From assembly GCA_009917545.1 (NCBI GenBank), contig QZDW01000027.1, forward strand, positions 1-43,476: DNA of 43,476 nt. Direction: 5' to 3'. The notes beneath the pieces are model-generated. The model did not search any database, was not told where the DNA came from, and saw nothing but the letters and a program-made list of their open reading frames with translations. The translations under genes were made by a program, and so were the position numbers. The DNA comes from a bacterium 1XD42-76 (lineage in GTDB: Bacteria; Bacillota; Clostridia; Lachnospirales; Lachnospiraceae). Shown in pieces: positions 32,914 through 41,662 of this stretch (positions are counted from its first letter, which is position 1; every line of letters starts with the position of its first letter).

Positions 32914-34854
32914 TCACAAAAGGAGAAGCCCCTCCTCCGTGATCTCACAGCCGCCCCGTGTGCGGTTCATTTTGATGAATCCCCGCTCTGCCAGAGACTG
33001 TAAATGCCCTCGCAGCTTTCCCTCTGAAGCCTCCATTCCGCCATCGGTAATCATCTGACAGAGCTTCGCGCGCCCGGCGCCCGGATTTTTATAAAGCAGC
33101 TCCAAAAGCTGCCTGTCCATCGGAACCAGTTTTTCTTTTCTCTCTGTAATCTGTTCCCTGATATATGGCGGCAGATCGCGGCTCATCAGCTTCCTGTCTG
33201 TTTTTACACAGTAAAAATATTTGCACAGGTTCTCAATCTCTCTCCCATTTCCGGGCCACTGATAGCTCGTCAGGTTTTGCAGCAGGATCTCTGTACAGAG
33301 CTCATTCAGTAAAAGCGACGGATTGTTGTAAATATTCCGCAGTGCGGATTCCAAAAGCAGCGGAATATCCCCTGTACGCCGGCGGATGGGCAGTGTCTGT
33401 AACGATACCTCGCTGAGTTTAAAAAACAGCTCCTGCATAAACGATCCGTTCCGGCACTTTTCAAATAAATCCTCGCTTGTGGAAGCAATGAAGCGGATGT
33501 CCGGCTTCTGGTCAATAAGATATAAAAGCTCCTTTTGGAGCTGCCCGTCCAGACAATGGACGTTGTCCAGGAAAAGCGTTCCGCCAAGCATGCCCTGTCC
33601 TGCCCCCGGACTTTCCGCCAGAGACTGAAAAGCCGCCGCTGCCGCTTCCCCGCTCATACAGGCCAGGCTGAGCTTGACAAAACGCCGCTTGCTGCGGCTC
33701 GAATTATTGTGGATGGCCTGAGCCAGGACCTCCTTTCCCGTCCCGGTCTCTCCCTGAATGAGAACAGAGTAATCGGTCAGGGAAATTCTCCGCGCGGTCT
33801 CCAGCATTTTAAGCGTCTGTTCGTCCTCCGTGTGGTAATCACTGAACTGGTAGACCGGGCGCGATGCTTCCCTCCCCTCCTCTACAGACGGCCCGCCTGT
33901 CTCATAAAGCTCCATATGTTTACCGGAATGAATCAGAAACATCGTCTCATGGCTCGCGCTCTGGATGATCTGTACCGTCAGGGAGAGCTCCCTTTCCTGC
34001 CGCCTGACAATAAGATTCGGAAAAAACTGTCTGGACGGCGCATTTTTGTACTCTGCGATCTCTGGCAGCACTTCTGTGACCGGCAGGCCTATCAGATGCT
34101 TTTTCCGTATCCCAAGTTCTGCCAGGAAGGGCTTATTCACCATTGAAATCATCCAGCGGGCATCGACCAGACAGACGCCGCTCGCGATATTGCTGATAAT
34201 ACTCTGGGTAATAAACCGGATATTGGCTGCCTGGCTGATCTGATGATTTGATATTTTTAAAAGCTGAACAAACTGACTGATATAGTTGCGCGTCACCATA
34301 TCGGCCAGGCTCATGGGCAGCTTAAAAAAACCGGCGATCTCCGAAACCGTGGAAATATCCGCCACTCTGGCCCCGATATCAATCACATCCGCAATATGCT
34401 TCGGCGCATACCGGCCCTCCCCGAGCGTCACCGCGTACGGAATCGAATAATCCGGCTCGCTTCCGCATCCCGGGTACCAGGGAATAAAGTGATACTGTGT
34501 GAATCCAAAGGCCTTCAACTGCTCAATGGAATTACGCGTCGTACTCTCGCTGTCATTGACAAGATACACTTTGGAGCCGGACGGAATCATCAGAATCTTA
34601 CTTAAATAAGTGAAGTTAAAGGCACGGATGCACATGAAATAATGGATCTTCGGCGTCAGCATCGGTTCTGCGGCGCGGAACGCCCCCTGGGAGGCAAACA
34701 CTACCAGCTCGAATTTCTCCATATATTCTGTTGTCAGTTCCCCGGCAAGACATGCCTCAAGGCTCAGATATTGTCCGAAAATATTATTCAGATATGTATA
34801 AAGCCCCACCTTTGTCGTCGGGCTCGTAGCTATGAGAAGCATTTCTGCCTTCAC
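32914..34854 (-). CDS. AAA+ transcriptional regulator of sigma54-activator fold, degenerate
   Basis: A 646-residue regulator. An N-terminal sensory region (about 1-200) of unknown type is followed by a PAS-like domain (about 212-300). The AAA+ domain spans about 335-560, with Walker A GETGTGKE (368-375) and Walker B GGTLFLDNV (424-432). The sensor region WPGNGREIEN is retained. The GAFTGA loop that contacts sigma54 is missing, and the usual FRxDLYYRL arginine fingers read FMQELFFKL (472-480). The C terminus (about 578-646) is a winged-helix-like region, not a Fis-type helix-turn-helix. It probably does not activate sigma54-RNA polymerase. The GTG start at 34854 was chosen because a perfect-spaced promoter and a ten-G ribosome site lie just upstream. 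It is divergent from the FIST-chemoreceptor genes. Confidence 0.8.
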   Translation of the reverse strand: MKAEMLLIATSPTTKVGLYTYLNNIFGQYLSLEACLAGELTTEYMEKFELVVFASQGAFRAAEPMLTPKIHYFMCIRAFNFTYLSKILMIPSGSKVYLVNDSESTTRNSIEQLKAFGFTQYHFIPWYPGCGSEPDYSIPYAVTLGEGRYAPKHIADVIDIGARVADISTVSEIAGFFKLPMSLADMVTRNYISQFVQLLKISNHQISQAANIRFITQSIISNIASGVCLVDARWMISMVNKPFLAELGIRKKHLIGLPVTEVLPEIAEYKNAPSRQFFPNLIVRRQERELSLTVQIIQSASHETMFLIHSGKHMELYETGGPSVEEGREASRPVYQFSDYHTEDEQTLKMLETARRISLTDYSVLIQGETGTGKEVLAQAIHNNSSRSKRRFVKLSLACMSGEAAAAAFQSLAESPGAGQGMLGGTLFLDNVHCLDGQLQKELLYLIDQKPDIRFIASTSEDLFEKCRNGSFMQELFFKLSEVSLQTLPIRRRTGDIPLLLESALRNIYNNPSLLLNELCTEILLQNLTSYQWPGNGREIENLCKYFYCVKTDRKLMSRDLPPYIREQITERKEKLVPMDRQLLELLYKNPGAGRAKLCQMITDGGMEASEGKLRGHLQSLAERGFIKMNRTRGGCEITEEGLLLL

Positions 34855-34860
34855 AAAATA

Positions 34861-34870
34861 CCCCCCCCCC
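34861..34870 (-). repeat. Ten-G homopolymer at the regulator ribosome site
   Basis: A run of ten G residues on the minus strand sits six bases before the GTG start and 11 bases after the -10 element. It occupies the Shine-Dalgarno position. Runs of this kind change length by slipped-strand mispairing. Confidence 0.8.
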
Positions 34871-34881
34871 TCGTATTTTTT

Positions 34882-34910
34882 ATTATACCTCATAAGACTG
34901 CCTGGTTCAA
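34882..34910 (-). promoter_or_regulatory. Promoter of AAA+ regulator gene
   Basis: TTGAAC (34905-34910), 17-base spacer, perfect TATAAT (34882-34887) on the minus strand. It overlaps the reading frame upstream of the GTG, which rules against the longer start. Confidence 0.75.
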
Positions 34911-34991
34911 TCCAAAGAACGGATCCTGTCGGTACAATTTTCATCCTATGTCAGATCGTATCAGCGATCTGTAAGAATCTCTAAAAACCAG

Positions 34992-35021
34992 TTGACGTGT
35001 TATAGGAAAATAAAGTACAAT
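34992..35021 (+). promoter_or_regulatory. Promoter of the FIST-chemoreceptor operon
   Basis: TTGACG (34992-34997), 18-base spacer, TACAAT (35016-35021). Confidence 0.65.
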
Positions 35022-35035
35022 ATTCCTATATATTG

Positions 35036-35076
35036 ACAGCCACCGGGAAATGCCGCTCCCTGTATCCGGTGGTTGT
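35036..35076 (+). promoter_or_regulatory. Leader hairpin of the FIST gene
   Basis: ACAGCCACCGG (35036-35046) pairs with CCGGTGGTTGT (35066-35076) over 11 positions with one G-T pair and a 19-base loop. It lies in the untranslated leader, 38 bases before the FIST start. There is no T run, so it is not a terminator by itself; it could be a protein- or ligand-binding leader. Confidence 0.55.
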
Positions 35077-35114
35077 CCTTATGAGGATAACATAAATAAT
35101 AAAGAGGAAATGTT

Positions 35115-36170
35115 ATGAAACAGTTTTTTGGAATGAGCAGGAATGGAAACCTGAAGGAAGCCCTGCAGGGACTCAGAGCGCCGCAGCTTATTTTGCTGAT
35201 GTCCAATCAAAATCAGTTTGAGTCACATGTCAGGGAGCTTGAGGAGCTGTTTCCCGGAGTGCCGAGCATTGGCTGTATCGGCATGAGCTATGATACCCGC
35301 GTGGTGGAAAACGGCGTCGGCGTCATTGCTTTTCTGGATGGGATCCGTGCGGCTGCCAATGTACTGGAGCATGTATCGGTGATGCCTGTCCGGTATATCG
35401 ACCGCCTGGAAAAAGATGTGAGCGCAATCGGCGGCTCGCAGAAAGATACGGTCTGCATCGACTTCTGTTCGGCAAATGATGCCTGTGCCCTGACTACGAT
35501 TCACAGTGTATTAAAGCGCCGCAATATCTCTCTCGTCGGGGGAACCGGAGACGGAGGAAAGGTGTCTGCCAACGGATTCGTCTATCCTGACGGAGTGGCT
35601 TACGCCCTGGTGCGCAACGAACATGGACGTGTAAAAGCATATAAGGAAAACATTTATCACCAGATGGGAAATTACCGTTTTATCGCTTCCCGGACAGACA
35701 AATCCAGATATATTTTAGGAGCGTTAAACGGTCAGCCCGCCAAACAGGTATATCAGAAGATTCTTGGCGTGACGGAACAGCAGATTCTCACGCAGACCTT
35801 TAAGAATCCCTTTGGCAAGATCAATGGAGACGATACCTGTATCATTTCCATCAAAGAAGTGGACGGGGACTCTCTGGCCTGCTTCCGGCAGGTGAATGAT
35901 TCTGATGTACTTGTCCTCCTGGAGCTGGGCGACTACCGGGCCATTGTCAAAAATACCATTGCCACGATACGAAATGATTTCCCCCGGCCCTCGGCAGTGT
36001 TTTCCATAAACTGTCTGTTCCGCTATAAGCTGTTCAGTGAAAATCACTATATGGAAGAATATCTGCGGGAAATGGGTTCCCTGGGAAGCCACGCCGGACT
36101 CGTGGGCTATGGCGAGCATTATAACAACCGCTTTGTCAATCAGTCCATGACCTGCGTCGTGTTTGAGTAA
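35115..36170 (+). CDS. FIST N- and C-domain signal transduction protein
   Basis: A 351-residue cytoplasmic protein with FIST_N (about residues 20-215) and FIST_C (about 215-340) domains. FIST proteins are predicted ligand sensors, proposed to bind small molecules such as amino acids and often linked to chemotaxis or two-component systems. Supporting segments are [40 protein letters not shown] and [16 protein letters not shown]. No membrane segment is visible. AGAGG precedes the ATG. A soluble chemoreceptor-type gene follows after 14 bases, so the two are co-expressed and may act as sensor and signalling partner. Confidence 0.85.
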   Translation: MKQFFGMSRNGNLKEALQGLRAPQLILLMSNQNQFESHVRELEELFPGVPSIGCIGMSYDTRVVENGVGVIAFLDGIRAAANVLEHVSVMPVRYIDRLEKDVSAIGGSQKDTVCIDFCSANDACALTTIHSVLKRRNISLVGGTGDGGKVSANGFVYPDGVAYALVRNEHGRVKAYKENIYHQMGNYRFIASRTDKSRYILGALNGQPAKQVYQKILGVTEQQILTQTFKNPFGKINGDDTCIISIKEVDGDSLACFRQVNDSDVLVLLELGDYRAIVKNTIATIRNDFPRPSAVFSINCLFRYKLFSENHYMEEYLREMGSLGSHAGLVGYGEHYNNRFVNQSMTCVVFE

Positions 36171-36184
36171 AGGGGGGATTCGCA

Positions 36185-37126
36185 ATGATATTTCACAAAA
36201 ACAGCAGACAGGGGAAGGAACGGAAACAGGAAAAGAAAAAAGGGCTTTACCCGGTCTTATTTGTCATGAATACCTTAAAGGATTACCATACTGAACTGGT
36301 TCAGAAGGAAGTCCACTCCCTCTTAGAACTGGGGCTTGTCGGCAGTTCCTTTGAAAACGTTCTGAAGGAAGCCGGGCGTTTTCAGGAAAAACTTCAGGAT
36401 TTCGGTCAGACATTCTCCAACATTGACCAGGTATCCGGGGAATTTGCCGAAGTCAGGGATCAGATCAATCAGTCCGTCGTTCAGGCGCAGGAAGAGGTTT
36501 CCGCGCTGAAAAACAGCTCCCTGCAGGTTGAGGAACATCTTGTGGAGATGAACAGCACCTTTGAAGCTCTTCAGGCCTCAGTAGAAGAGATCAAGACCTG
36601 TATGAGCCAGATTGTTTTCATCGCCAATCAGACGAATATCCTGGCGATCAACGCCTCAATCGAGGCGGCCAGAGCCGGAGCCCAGGGAAAGGGCTTTGCT
36701 GTCGTGGCTACAGAGGTCAAAAAGCTGGCGGATGAGATCAAGGATCTGGCATCTATGGTAGATACCAGCATCGGCGATGTCGAACAGGGAACTGATAAGC
36801 TGAATGCAAGCATCCAGACCTCCCGCGAGGCAATGGGCTATAACATGGAAAAGGTCAATGACACTTATGAGACGTTCGACCACATCACCCAGGCGGCCGA
36901 AGGCGCATCCTCTGTGCAGTCAGGGATCTCCGGAGTGATTGAGGAGTCCCGGACAGCGCTTCAGGCGCTCTGCGGCTTTTTCGATAAGATCAGGGATCAG
37001 TATCAGGAGGTTGTAAAACATATCAATTACGCGAGTGCCCTGGGCACTACAAAAAGCGCCATGTTTGAGGATATTGACAATCTGATGGCGCAGATTCCGC
37101 CGATTATAAAAGAAGAGGAATCATAG
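36185..37126 (+). CDS. Soluble methyl-accepting chemotaxis-type protein
   Basis: A 313-residue protein with the MCP signalling domain but no membrane segment and no separate sensory domain. The hairpin tip is [20 protein letters not shown] followed by [20 protein letters not shown], the most conserved part of chemoreceptors, which contacts CheA and CheW. The flanking sequence is long helical coiled coil. It is a cytoplasmic receptor that presumably takes its input from the FIST protein encoded 14 bases upstream. No che genes are in the window, so whether it controls motility or another output is unknown. Confidence 0.88.
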   Translation: MIFHKNSRQGKERKQEKKKGLYPVLFVMNTLKDYHTELVQKEVHSLLELGLVGSSFENVLKEAGRFQEKLQDFGQTFSNIDQVSGEFAEVRDQINQSVVQAQEEVSALKNSSLQVEEHLVEMNSTFEALQASVEEIKTCMSQIVFIANQTNILAINASIEAARAGAQGKGFAVVATEVKKLADEIKDLASMVDTSIGDVEQGTDKLNASIQTSREAMGYNMEKVNDTYETFDHITQAAEGASSVQSGISGVIEESRTALQALCGFFDKIRDQYQEVVKHINYASALGTTKSAMFEDIDNLMAQIPPIIKEEES

Positions 37127-37178
37127 CCTGAATTCAGGGATTCCCCATGCATCCGGAGCTTTGGAACGCTCCCATTCA
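37127..37178 (+). repeat. Possible diverged repeat copy F
   Basis: Directly after the chemoreceptor stop, CCTGAATTCAGGGATTCC followed by CATGCATCCGG recalls the conserved box of copies A-E, but the similarity is weak. CCTGAATTCAGG is itself a perfect palindrome. Confidence 0.3.
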
Positions 37179-37285
37179 GGGCGGTATCGGTACATATAGC
37201 ATCATGTCTGGCGATATGATATCTGCCCTGATTCGCAGTCGGCTACAGAAAGGACAGCGATCAGGGCAATTGTATGTATCCGCCC
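37179..37285 (+). ncRNA. Three-way-junction-like structured element upstream of pepF
   Basis: The outer stem pairs GGGCGG (37179-37184) with CCGCCC (37280-37285) and TACATATA (37191-37198) with TGTATGTA (37271-37278, seven of eight). Inside are two hairpins: ATCAT/ATGAT (37201-37205 and 37216-37220), and TGCCCTGATTCGC/GCGATCAGGGCA (37224-37236 and 37257-37268). It could be an RNA leader of pepF or a palindromic repeat. I match it to no known riboswitch. Confidence 0.5.
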
Positions 37286-37360
37286 CAAAGCAGTATCCCA
37301 AAGATATGGGTGCATAGAGGTTTACCATAAAATTATGTATCAGAAAGGGGATTACAAAAA

Positions 37361-39043
37361 ATGGAAACATTTGCCAAGCTGTCTTATACGCGGCCTGATA
37401 TGGAAAAGGTCATGGCCGACGTAAAGGCTCTGACAGAGACCATGAGAAACGCCTCCTCCTGGGAGGAATTTAAGAACGCCTACATGGCCTGGGTCAAACT
37501 GGACACGGAACTCTCAACCGCTCAGTCTGTTGTCCACATCCGCAATACGGTCAATATGCTGGATGAATATTACGAGGCGGAAAACTCCTATTTCAACGCA
37601 CAAATGCCAAAATACGGTGTTCTTGTCAAAGAAATGGGAGCCGTTGTCCTGGACTCTCCCTACCGGGCTGACATGGAAAAGGAATTTGGGAAGATCCTCC
37701 TTCAGAACATGGAGGCCAAAAAGCTGCTCTCCAGCGAGGCCGTCGTTGATGATATGGCGAAGGAATCCGATCTTGCAGGTCTCTACTCCAAGACCGTCGC
37801 TGCTGCTACAGTCGATTTCCGCGGCGAGCCCTGCACCACCTATGGCCTGTTAAAGCACATGAAGAGCACAGACCGCGCAGAGCGCAAAGAGGCCTTTGAG
37901 GCCTGGGCATCCCTCTTTGAAGGCATTTCTCCGAAAATCGACGAGATCTATAGCGAGCTGGTATCCTTACGTTCCGGCATGGCCAAGAAGCTCGGTTTCG
38001 ACAGCTTTACCCCAATGGGATATCTAAAACGCCGCCGTTACGACTATAAACCCAAGGATCTGGAGGTTTTCCGCAAACAGGTGCGTGAAGTCATCGTCCC
38101 GGCCTGCGCAAAGCTCTTCGAACGTCGCCGCCAGGCACTGGGAATCGACAAGCTCCATTACTATGATGAGTCCATTTCCGGTCCGGAAGGAAATGCCGCC
38201 CCCATTGGAGATAGGGATTATCTGGTGGATAAGGCACAGCAGATGTACCGGGAGCTGTCTCCGGAGACTGGAGAGTTCTTTGACTTCATGGTAGAACACG
38301 AATTATTTGACCTGGAGACGAGGAAAGGAAAACGGGTCGGTGGTTACTGTACGACTCTGCCATTATATCATGCACCGTTCATTTTCTCCAATTTCAACGG
38401 TACGGCTGCGGATGTCAACGTCCTCACTCATGAGGCAGGACATGGCTTTGCCGGCTTCACAGCTGCCAAGTTCCAGAAGCTTCCGGAGCTGTGCCACAGC
38501 ACCAGTGAGATCAATGAGATCCATTCGATGGGCATGGAGCTGTGGACCTCTCCCTGGATGGAGAGCTTCTTCGGCGATAAAGCCGGGCAGTACAGAAAGG
38601 ATCATCTGGCCGAGGCCTTAATGTCCATCCCTTATATTGTCTGTGTTGACGAGTTCCAGCATAAGGTCTATGAGAACCCGAACATGACTGCGATGGAATG
38701 GCGTGCTGCATGGAGCGAGTTAGAGAAAGTCTATCTGCCCTGGCGCGATTATGACGGCAACCAATTCCTCACAGAGGGCGGCTTCTGGATGCAGAAACAG
38801 CATATTTTCCTCTATCCGTTCTATTATGTGGACTATGCCATTGCTCAGATCGGCGCTTTTGAATTCTACACCTGGATGCAGAAAGACCGCAAGGCAGCTT
38901 GGGAAGGCTACTATAAGCTCTGTAAGATGGGCGGCTCGCTGGGGTATTTTGAACTTCTTGACTACTGCGGCCTGCATAACCTTTTGAAGGAAGGCGCAGT
39001 GAAGGAAGCGCTGGCGGCGGTGCTTGAGGAGCTTGGGGTATAG
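37361..39043 (+). CDS. pepF: M3 family oligoendopeptidase F
   Basis: A 560-residue zinc metallopeptidase of family M3, which cleaves short peptides in the cytoplasm. The zinc motif is HEAGH (His357-His361, in VLTHEAGHGFAGF), with the third ligand likely in STSEINEIHSMGMELW. An N-terminal all-helical lobe precedes it. The C-terminal part (HIFLYPFYYVDYAIAQIGAF) is typical of the family. AAAGGGG lies about 13 bases before the ATG. It follows the FIST and chemoreceptor genes across a 234-base gap that holds a structured element. It would degrade peptides imported by Opp. Confidence 0.95.
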   Translation: METFAKLSYTRPDMEKVMADVKALTETMRNASSWEEFKNAYMAWVKLDTELSTAQSVVHIRNTVNMLDEYYEAENSYFNAQMPKYGVLVKEMGAVVLDSPYRADMEKEFGKILLQNMEAKKLLSSEAVVDDMAKESDLAGLYSKTVAAATVDFRGEPCTTYGLLKHMKSTDRAERKEAFEAWASLFEGISPKIDEIYSELVSLRSGMAKKLGFDSFTPMGYLKRRRYDYKPKDLEVFRKQVREVIVPACAKLFERRRQALGIDKLHYYDESISGPEGNAAPIGDRDYLVDKAQQMYRELSPETGEFFDFMVEHELFDLETRKGKRVGGYCTTLPLYHAPFIFSNFNGTAADVNVLTHEAGHGFAGFTAAKFQKLPELCHSTSEINEIHSMGMELWTSPWMESFFGDKAGQYRKDHLAEALMSIPYIVCVDEFQHKVYENPNMTAMEWRAAWSELEKVYLPWRDYDGNQFLTEGGFWMQKQHIFLYPFYYVDYAIAQIGAFEFYTWMQKDRKAAWEGYYKLCKMGGSLGYFELLDYCGLHNLLKEGAVKEALAAVLEELGV

Positions 39044-39100
39044 AAAGAAACATAGATTCCGAGTTTGTGTACAGCAAACATTGGCGCCTCAATATATCTA

Positions 39101-39707
39101 ATGAAGTTGGACGATAAGGTGCGGAGGAATCATATAGCATCGCCAGCCGAAAAATTACACTATACTTTCGCTGACTGCCTTGCGTGGGATGAGAGCGAAC
39201 GTGTAGAAATCGTTGACGGCAAGATGTTCATGATGGTTCCTCCTTCCAGATTTCATCAGGAAATCCTCATGGAGCTCACAAGACACCTGCCAACTTCCTT
39301 GAAGGGAAGAACTGTAAGGTCTTATCCGGCTCCATTTGGCATGCGGCTTTTTGAAAACGATGGAAGCGCCCCGGAAGAAATCGATACCGTGGTAGAACTG
39401 GATATTTTCGTGGTATGCGACAAGAGCAAGCTTGATGAACATGGACGTAAAGGCGCGCCGGATCTGATTATGGAAATCCTGTCGCCTTCCTCCCTGCGGT
39501 ATAACCGGCTTATCGAGCTGAATCTATATTAGCGCGCAGGCGTCCGGGAATACTAGATTGTAGATCCAAAATACCGGGCCGTGCAGGTCTTTTTACAGGA
39601 TGGAGACGGGTTCCTCCGGGTTCAGGAAGAATATGAGCAGGAAGATGTGGCAAAGGTCAATGTGCTGTGGGTGTTTTATCGAGCTCAGCAAAGTGTTCGC
39701 ACGTTAG
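39101..39707 (+). pseudogene. Uma2 family endonuclease (DUF820), broken
   Basis: The first 144 codons give a normal Uma2/DUF820 protein (YTFADCLAWDESERVEIVDG, then VPPSRFHQEILMELTRHLP and the PD-(D/E)XK core VELDIFVVCDKSKLDEHG with PDLIMEILSPSS). TAG at 39530-39532 interrupts it where relatives have Gln. The same frame goes on with RAGVREY, a second TAG (39554-39556) where Trp is expected, and then IVDPKYRAVQVFLQDGDGF. Near 39668 two bases seem lost, since the next frame gives GCFIELSKVFAR and a stop at 39705-39707. So there are two nonsense changes plus a frameshift. Uma2 proteins are often multicopy in Lachnospiraceae. Confidence 0.8.
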
Positions 39708-39756
39708 TGTAAGAATGTTTGTGAAAAATACGCACCCTTCGGGGCGCATGGTAAGC

Positions 39757-39791
39757 AAAAAGCGGGGGCGTTTCAACGCTACCCGCTTTTT
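39757..39791 (-). terminator. Terminator of AAA-ATPase gene
   Basis: AAAAAGCGGG...CCCGCTTTTT stem with an inner GCGTT/AACGC pairing, beginning at the stop codon. It is symmetrical and so probably bidirectional. Confidence 0.85.
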
Positions 39792-41403
39792 AAAGGCGAA
39801 TCCGCTCGATTTGACAGGCATGTTTCTTTGTCTTTCTGTCATAACTAATTCCAACCGCAAGAATCCTCCCTGTATATTTTGGCCGTTCTCCGAGTTTCCC
39901 TGCGAATCTTAAGGCATATTTCTTATCAATGATTTGCCGGATCGCTTCTTTCGGCGTGCTGTCCACTTTCAATTCCAGAATAAGCGCATCCTCGTTCCCC
40001 ATCTCCGGATAAAAAATGAAATCCACATATCCCTCTCCTGCTTTATCCTCCCGTTCTACGCGATACCTGTCACGTGCTAACAGATAGATGAGATTCACCA
40101 CTGCCGATAGTTCCGTTTCATTATTGTAGGTAAGAATCGGAGATTCTGTATCATGCACGTATTCTAAAATTTCCGCCATCGTATCGGTATCCCCGGATAA
40201 TGTGGCATTCAGCATTCTATCAGACTCCTTTGCGAGTCTGTGTACATATCCCAGATGATCATTTTCAAGAATCAGCTCGTTGAACTTATCCATCAACTCC
40301 TTATTCGGAATCGAAACCGCCTTATTCTCATAAGTTAAAAGCCCATATACAACCATCGCCGAATAGATCTGATTTTTTGTCCGCAGGTCTGTCTCAGCCG
40401 CACCATAGCCGCGCAGCATGATCGGTATCCGTTCTCCCGATGCCATGAATGCGATATCGTCCCGTACCGCATCGATATTGTGGCGAATATAATAAAAAAT
40501 CTCATCATACGGTCCTGAACCAGTCCAATAATTTGCAAGCTCATTATCTGATAACGCACATACGACCGAGTGTGGATTGTACATACGTATCCCCGCCGCC
40601 GTATAATATCCGTCATACCATATTCTTAAATCTTCCCTGCTGATAGCCGGATACTCCGTTTTCGTCACATAAACTTCAAATAGTCGATCTACCTCGGAAT
40701 CCGAAAATCCGAAATATTCACTGAACTTTTTCTTCGTTGCCATATCATATTCCAGGAACATATTTAATTCTGAACCACTGGAATACTTGGCGATCGGAAG
40801 AACTCCTGTCATATAGGTCAGTTCAACATATACCTGATCTTTCAATAATTCTCGCAAAAATTCAAGGTAATCTTTCTTATTTTCATCCGTAACAAACGAC
40901 TTATCAAAAAGTGCATCCCATTCATCTATAACAAAGATAAACCGTTGTCCTATTTTGTCAAAAACAAGTTGAAGAATATCCCACAAAGCCTGCTCTGTAT
41001 CAATCGGAAGCTCCGGATATTCCCCCTTCAGGTCTGCCTTTATTCCATTTACAATCCGTTCCATATATACCAGATAAGAATCACAAAACTGCGGCATCCG
41101 GCTGAAATCAATGAAAATGACATTGTGGCAGCTCACATGGGAGCTATAATCTGTATTGTCTGCAATCGCCAGACAGTCAAACAGCTTCCGTCCGTCTTCG
41201 GCCTTCCCAAAAAACGACGCAACCATACTGGCCATTACGCTTTTTCCAAAACGTCGCGGCCTAGTAATACAAAAATAACGGTTTTTCATACATAATGCCG
41301 GTAGCAGTTCGCCAAGTAAGGCAGATTTATCAACAAAGTACGGATCCGCAACCATTGTACTGTAATTGATAAATGGTATTTTACTGTTTAAAAATAATCC
41401 CAT
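39790..41403 (-). CDS. AAA-ATPase-like / PD-(D/E)XK nuclease superfamily protein
   Basis: A 537-residue protein of the AAA-ATPase_like (PF09820) plus PDDEXK_9 (PF08011) architecture, common in gut Clostridia and Bacteroidetes, often in many copies. The Walker A is of the family's RPRRFGKS type (about residues 48-55) and Walker B is FIFVIDEWDALF. The C-terminal nuclease-like core is YVDFIFYPEMGNEDALILEL ending in KVD, which has the Asp and ExK residues. The biological role is not known; mobile or defence functions have been suggested. The ATG at 41403 has a weak upstream site (AAGGA, then a long spacer). Base composition is more A+T-rich than in the core genes. Confidence 0.88.
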   Translation of the reverse strand: MGLFLNSKIPFINYSTMVADPYFVDKSALLGELLPALCMKNRYFCITRPRRFGKSVMASMVASFFGKAEDGRKLFDCLAIADNTDYSSHVSCHNVIFIDFSRMPQFCDSYLVYMERIVNGIKADLKGEYPELPIDTEQALWDILQLVFDKIGQRFIFVIDEWDALFDKSFVTDENKKDYLEFLRELLKDQVYVELTYMTGVLPIAKYSSGSELNMFLEYDMATKKKFSEYFGFSDSEVDRLFEVYVTKTEYPAISREDLRIWYDGYYTAAGIRMYNPHSVVCALSDNELANYWTGSGPYDEIFYYIRHNIDAVRDDIAFMASGERIPIMLRGYGAAETDLRTKNQIYSAMVVYGLLTYENKAVSIPNKELMDKFNELILENDHLGYVHRLAKESDRMLNATLSGDTDTMAEILEYVHDTESPILTYNNETELSAVVNLIYLLARDRYRVEREDKAGEGYVDFIFYPEMGNEDALILELKVDSTPKEAIRQIIDKKYALRFAGKLGERPKYTGRILAVGISYDRKTKKHACQIERIRL

Positions 41404-41662
41404 CCTGTCACGTCCTTGTATCATAAGATTATATCTGTCAAAAATACAGTTTTGTAGATACTTTCTACTGCTTCAGTATTCAGATCTATCTTGCTCCTGG
41501 AACCTAATAAGGATTGTCTGTTATGGCATTCCCAAATTCTTCCAAGTTGTTTGTCCCGTTCTCACCCGTTTATCGTCTCTTTTTCTTTATTCTATCATGC
41601 CTTTCGCATCTGTACAATTAGATTTTTAAACTTTGTATGATCTGTTGTCCCTGTCATGAGCA
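41404..41662. other. A+T-rich intergenic stretch
   Basis: Upstream region of the AAA-ATPase gene. TTGACA and TATAAT-like words occur near 41432-41445 but with poor spacing. No gene is seen. Confidence 0.3.

Noticed and set aside
33535-34146. Plus-strand open frame of 203 codons opposite the AAA+ regulator
   Set aside because: Shadow frame of the regulator; composition not protein-like.
34854-34944. Longer start (ATG at 34944) for the AAA+ regulator
   Set aside because: The extra 30 codons are encoded across the promoter and G10 tract, and the GTG at 34854 has the ribosome site.
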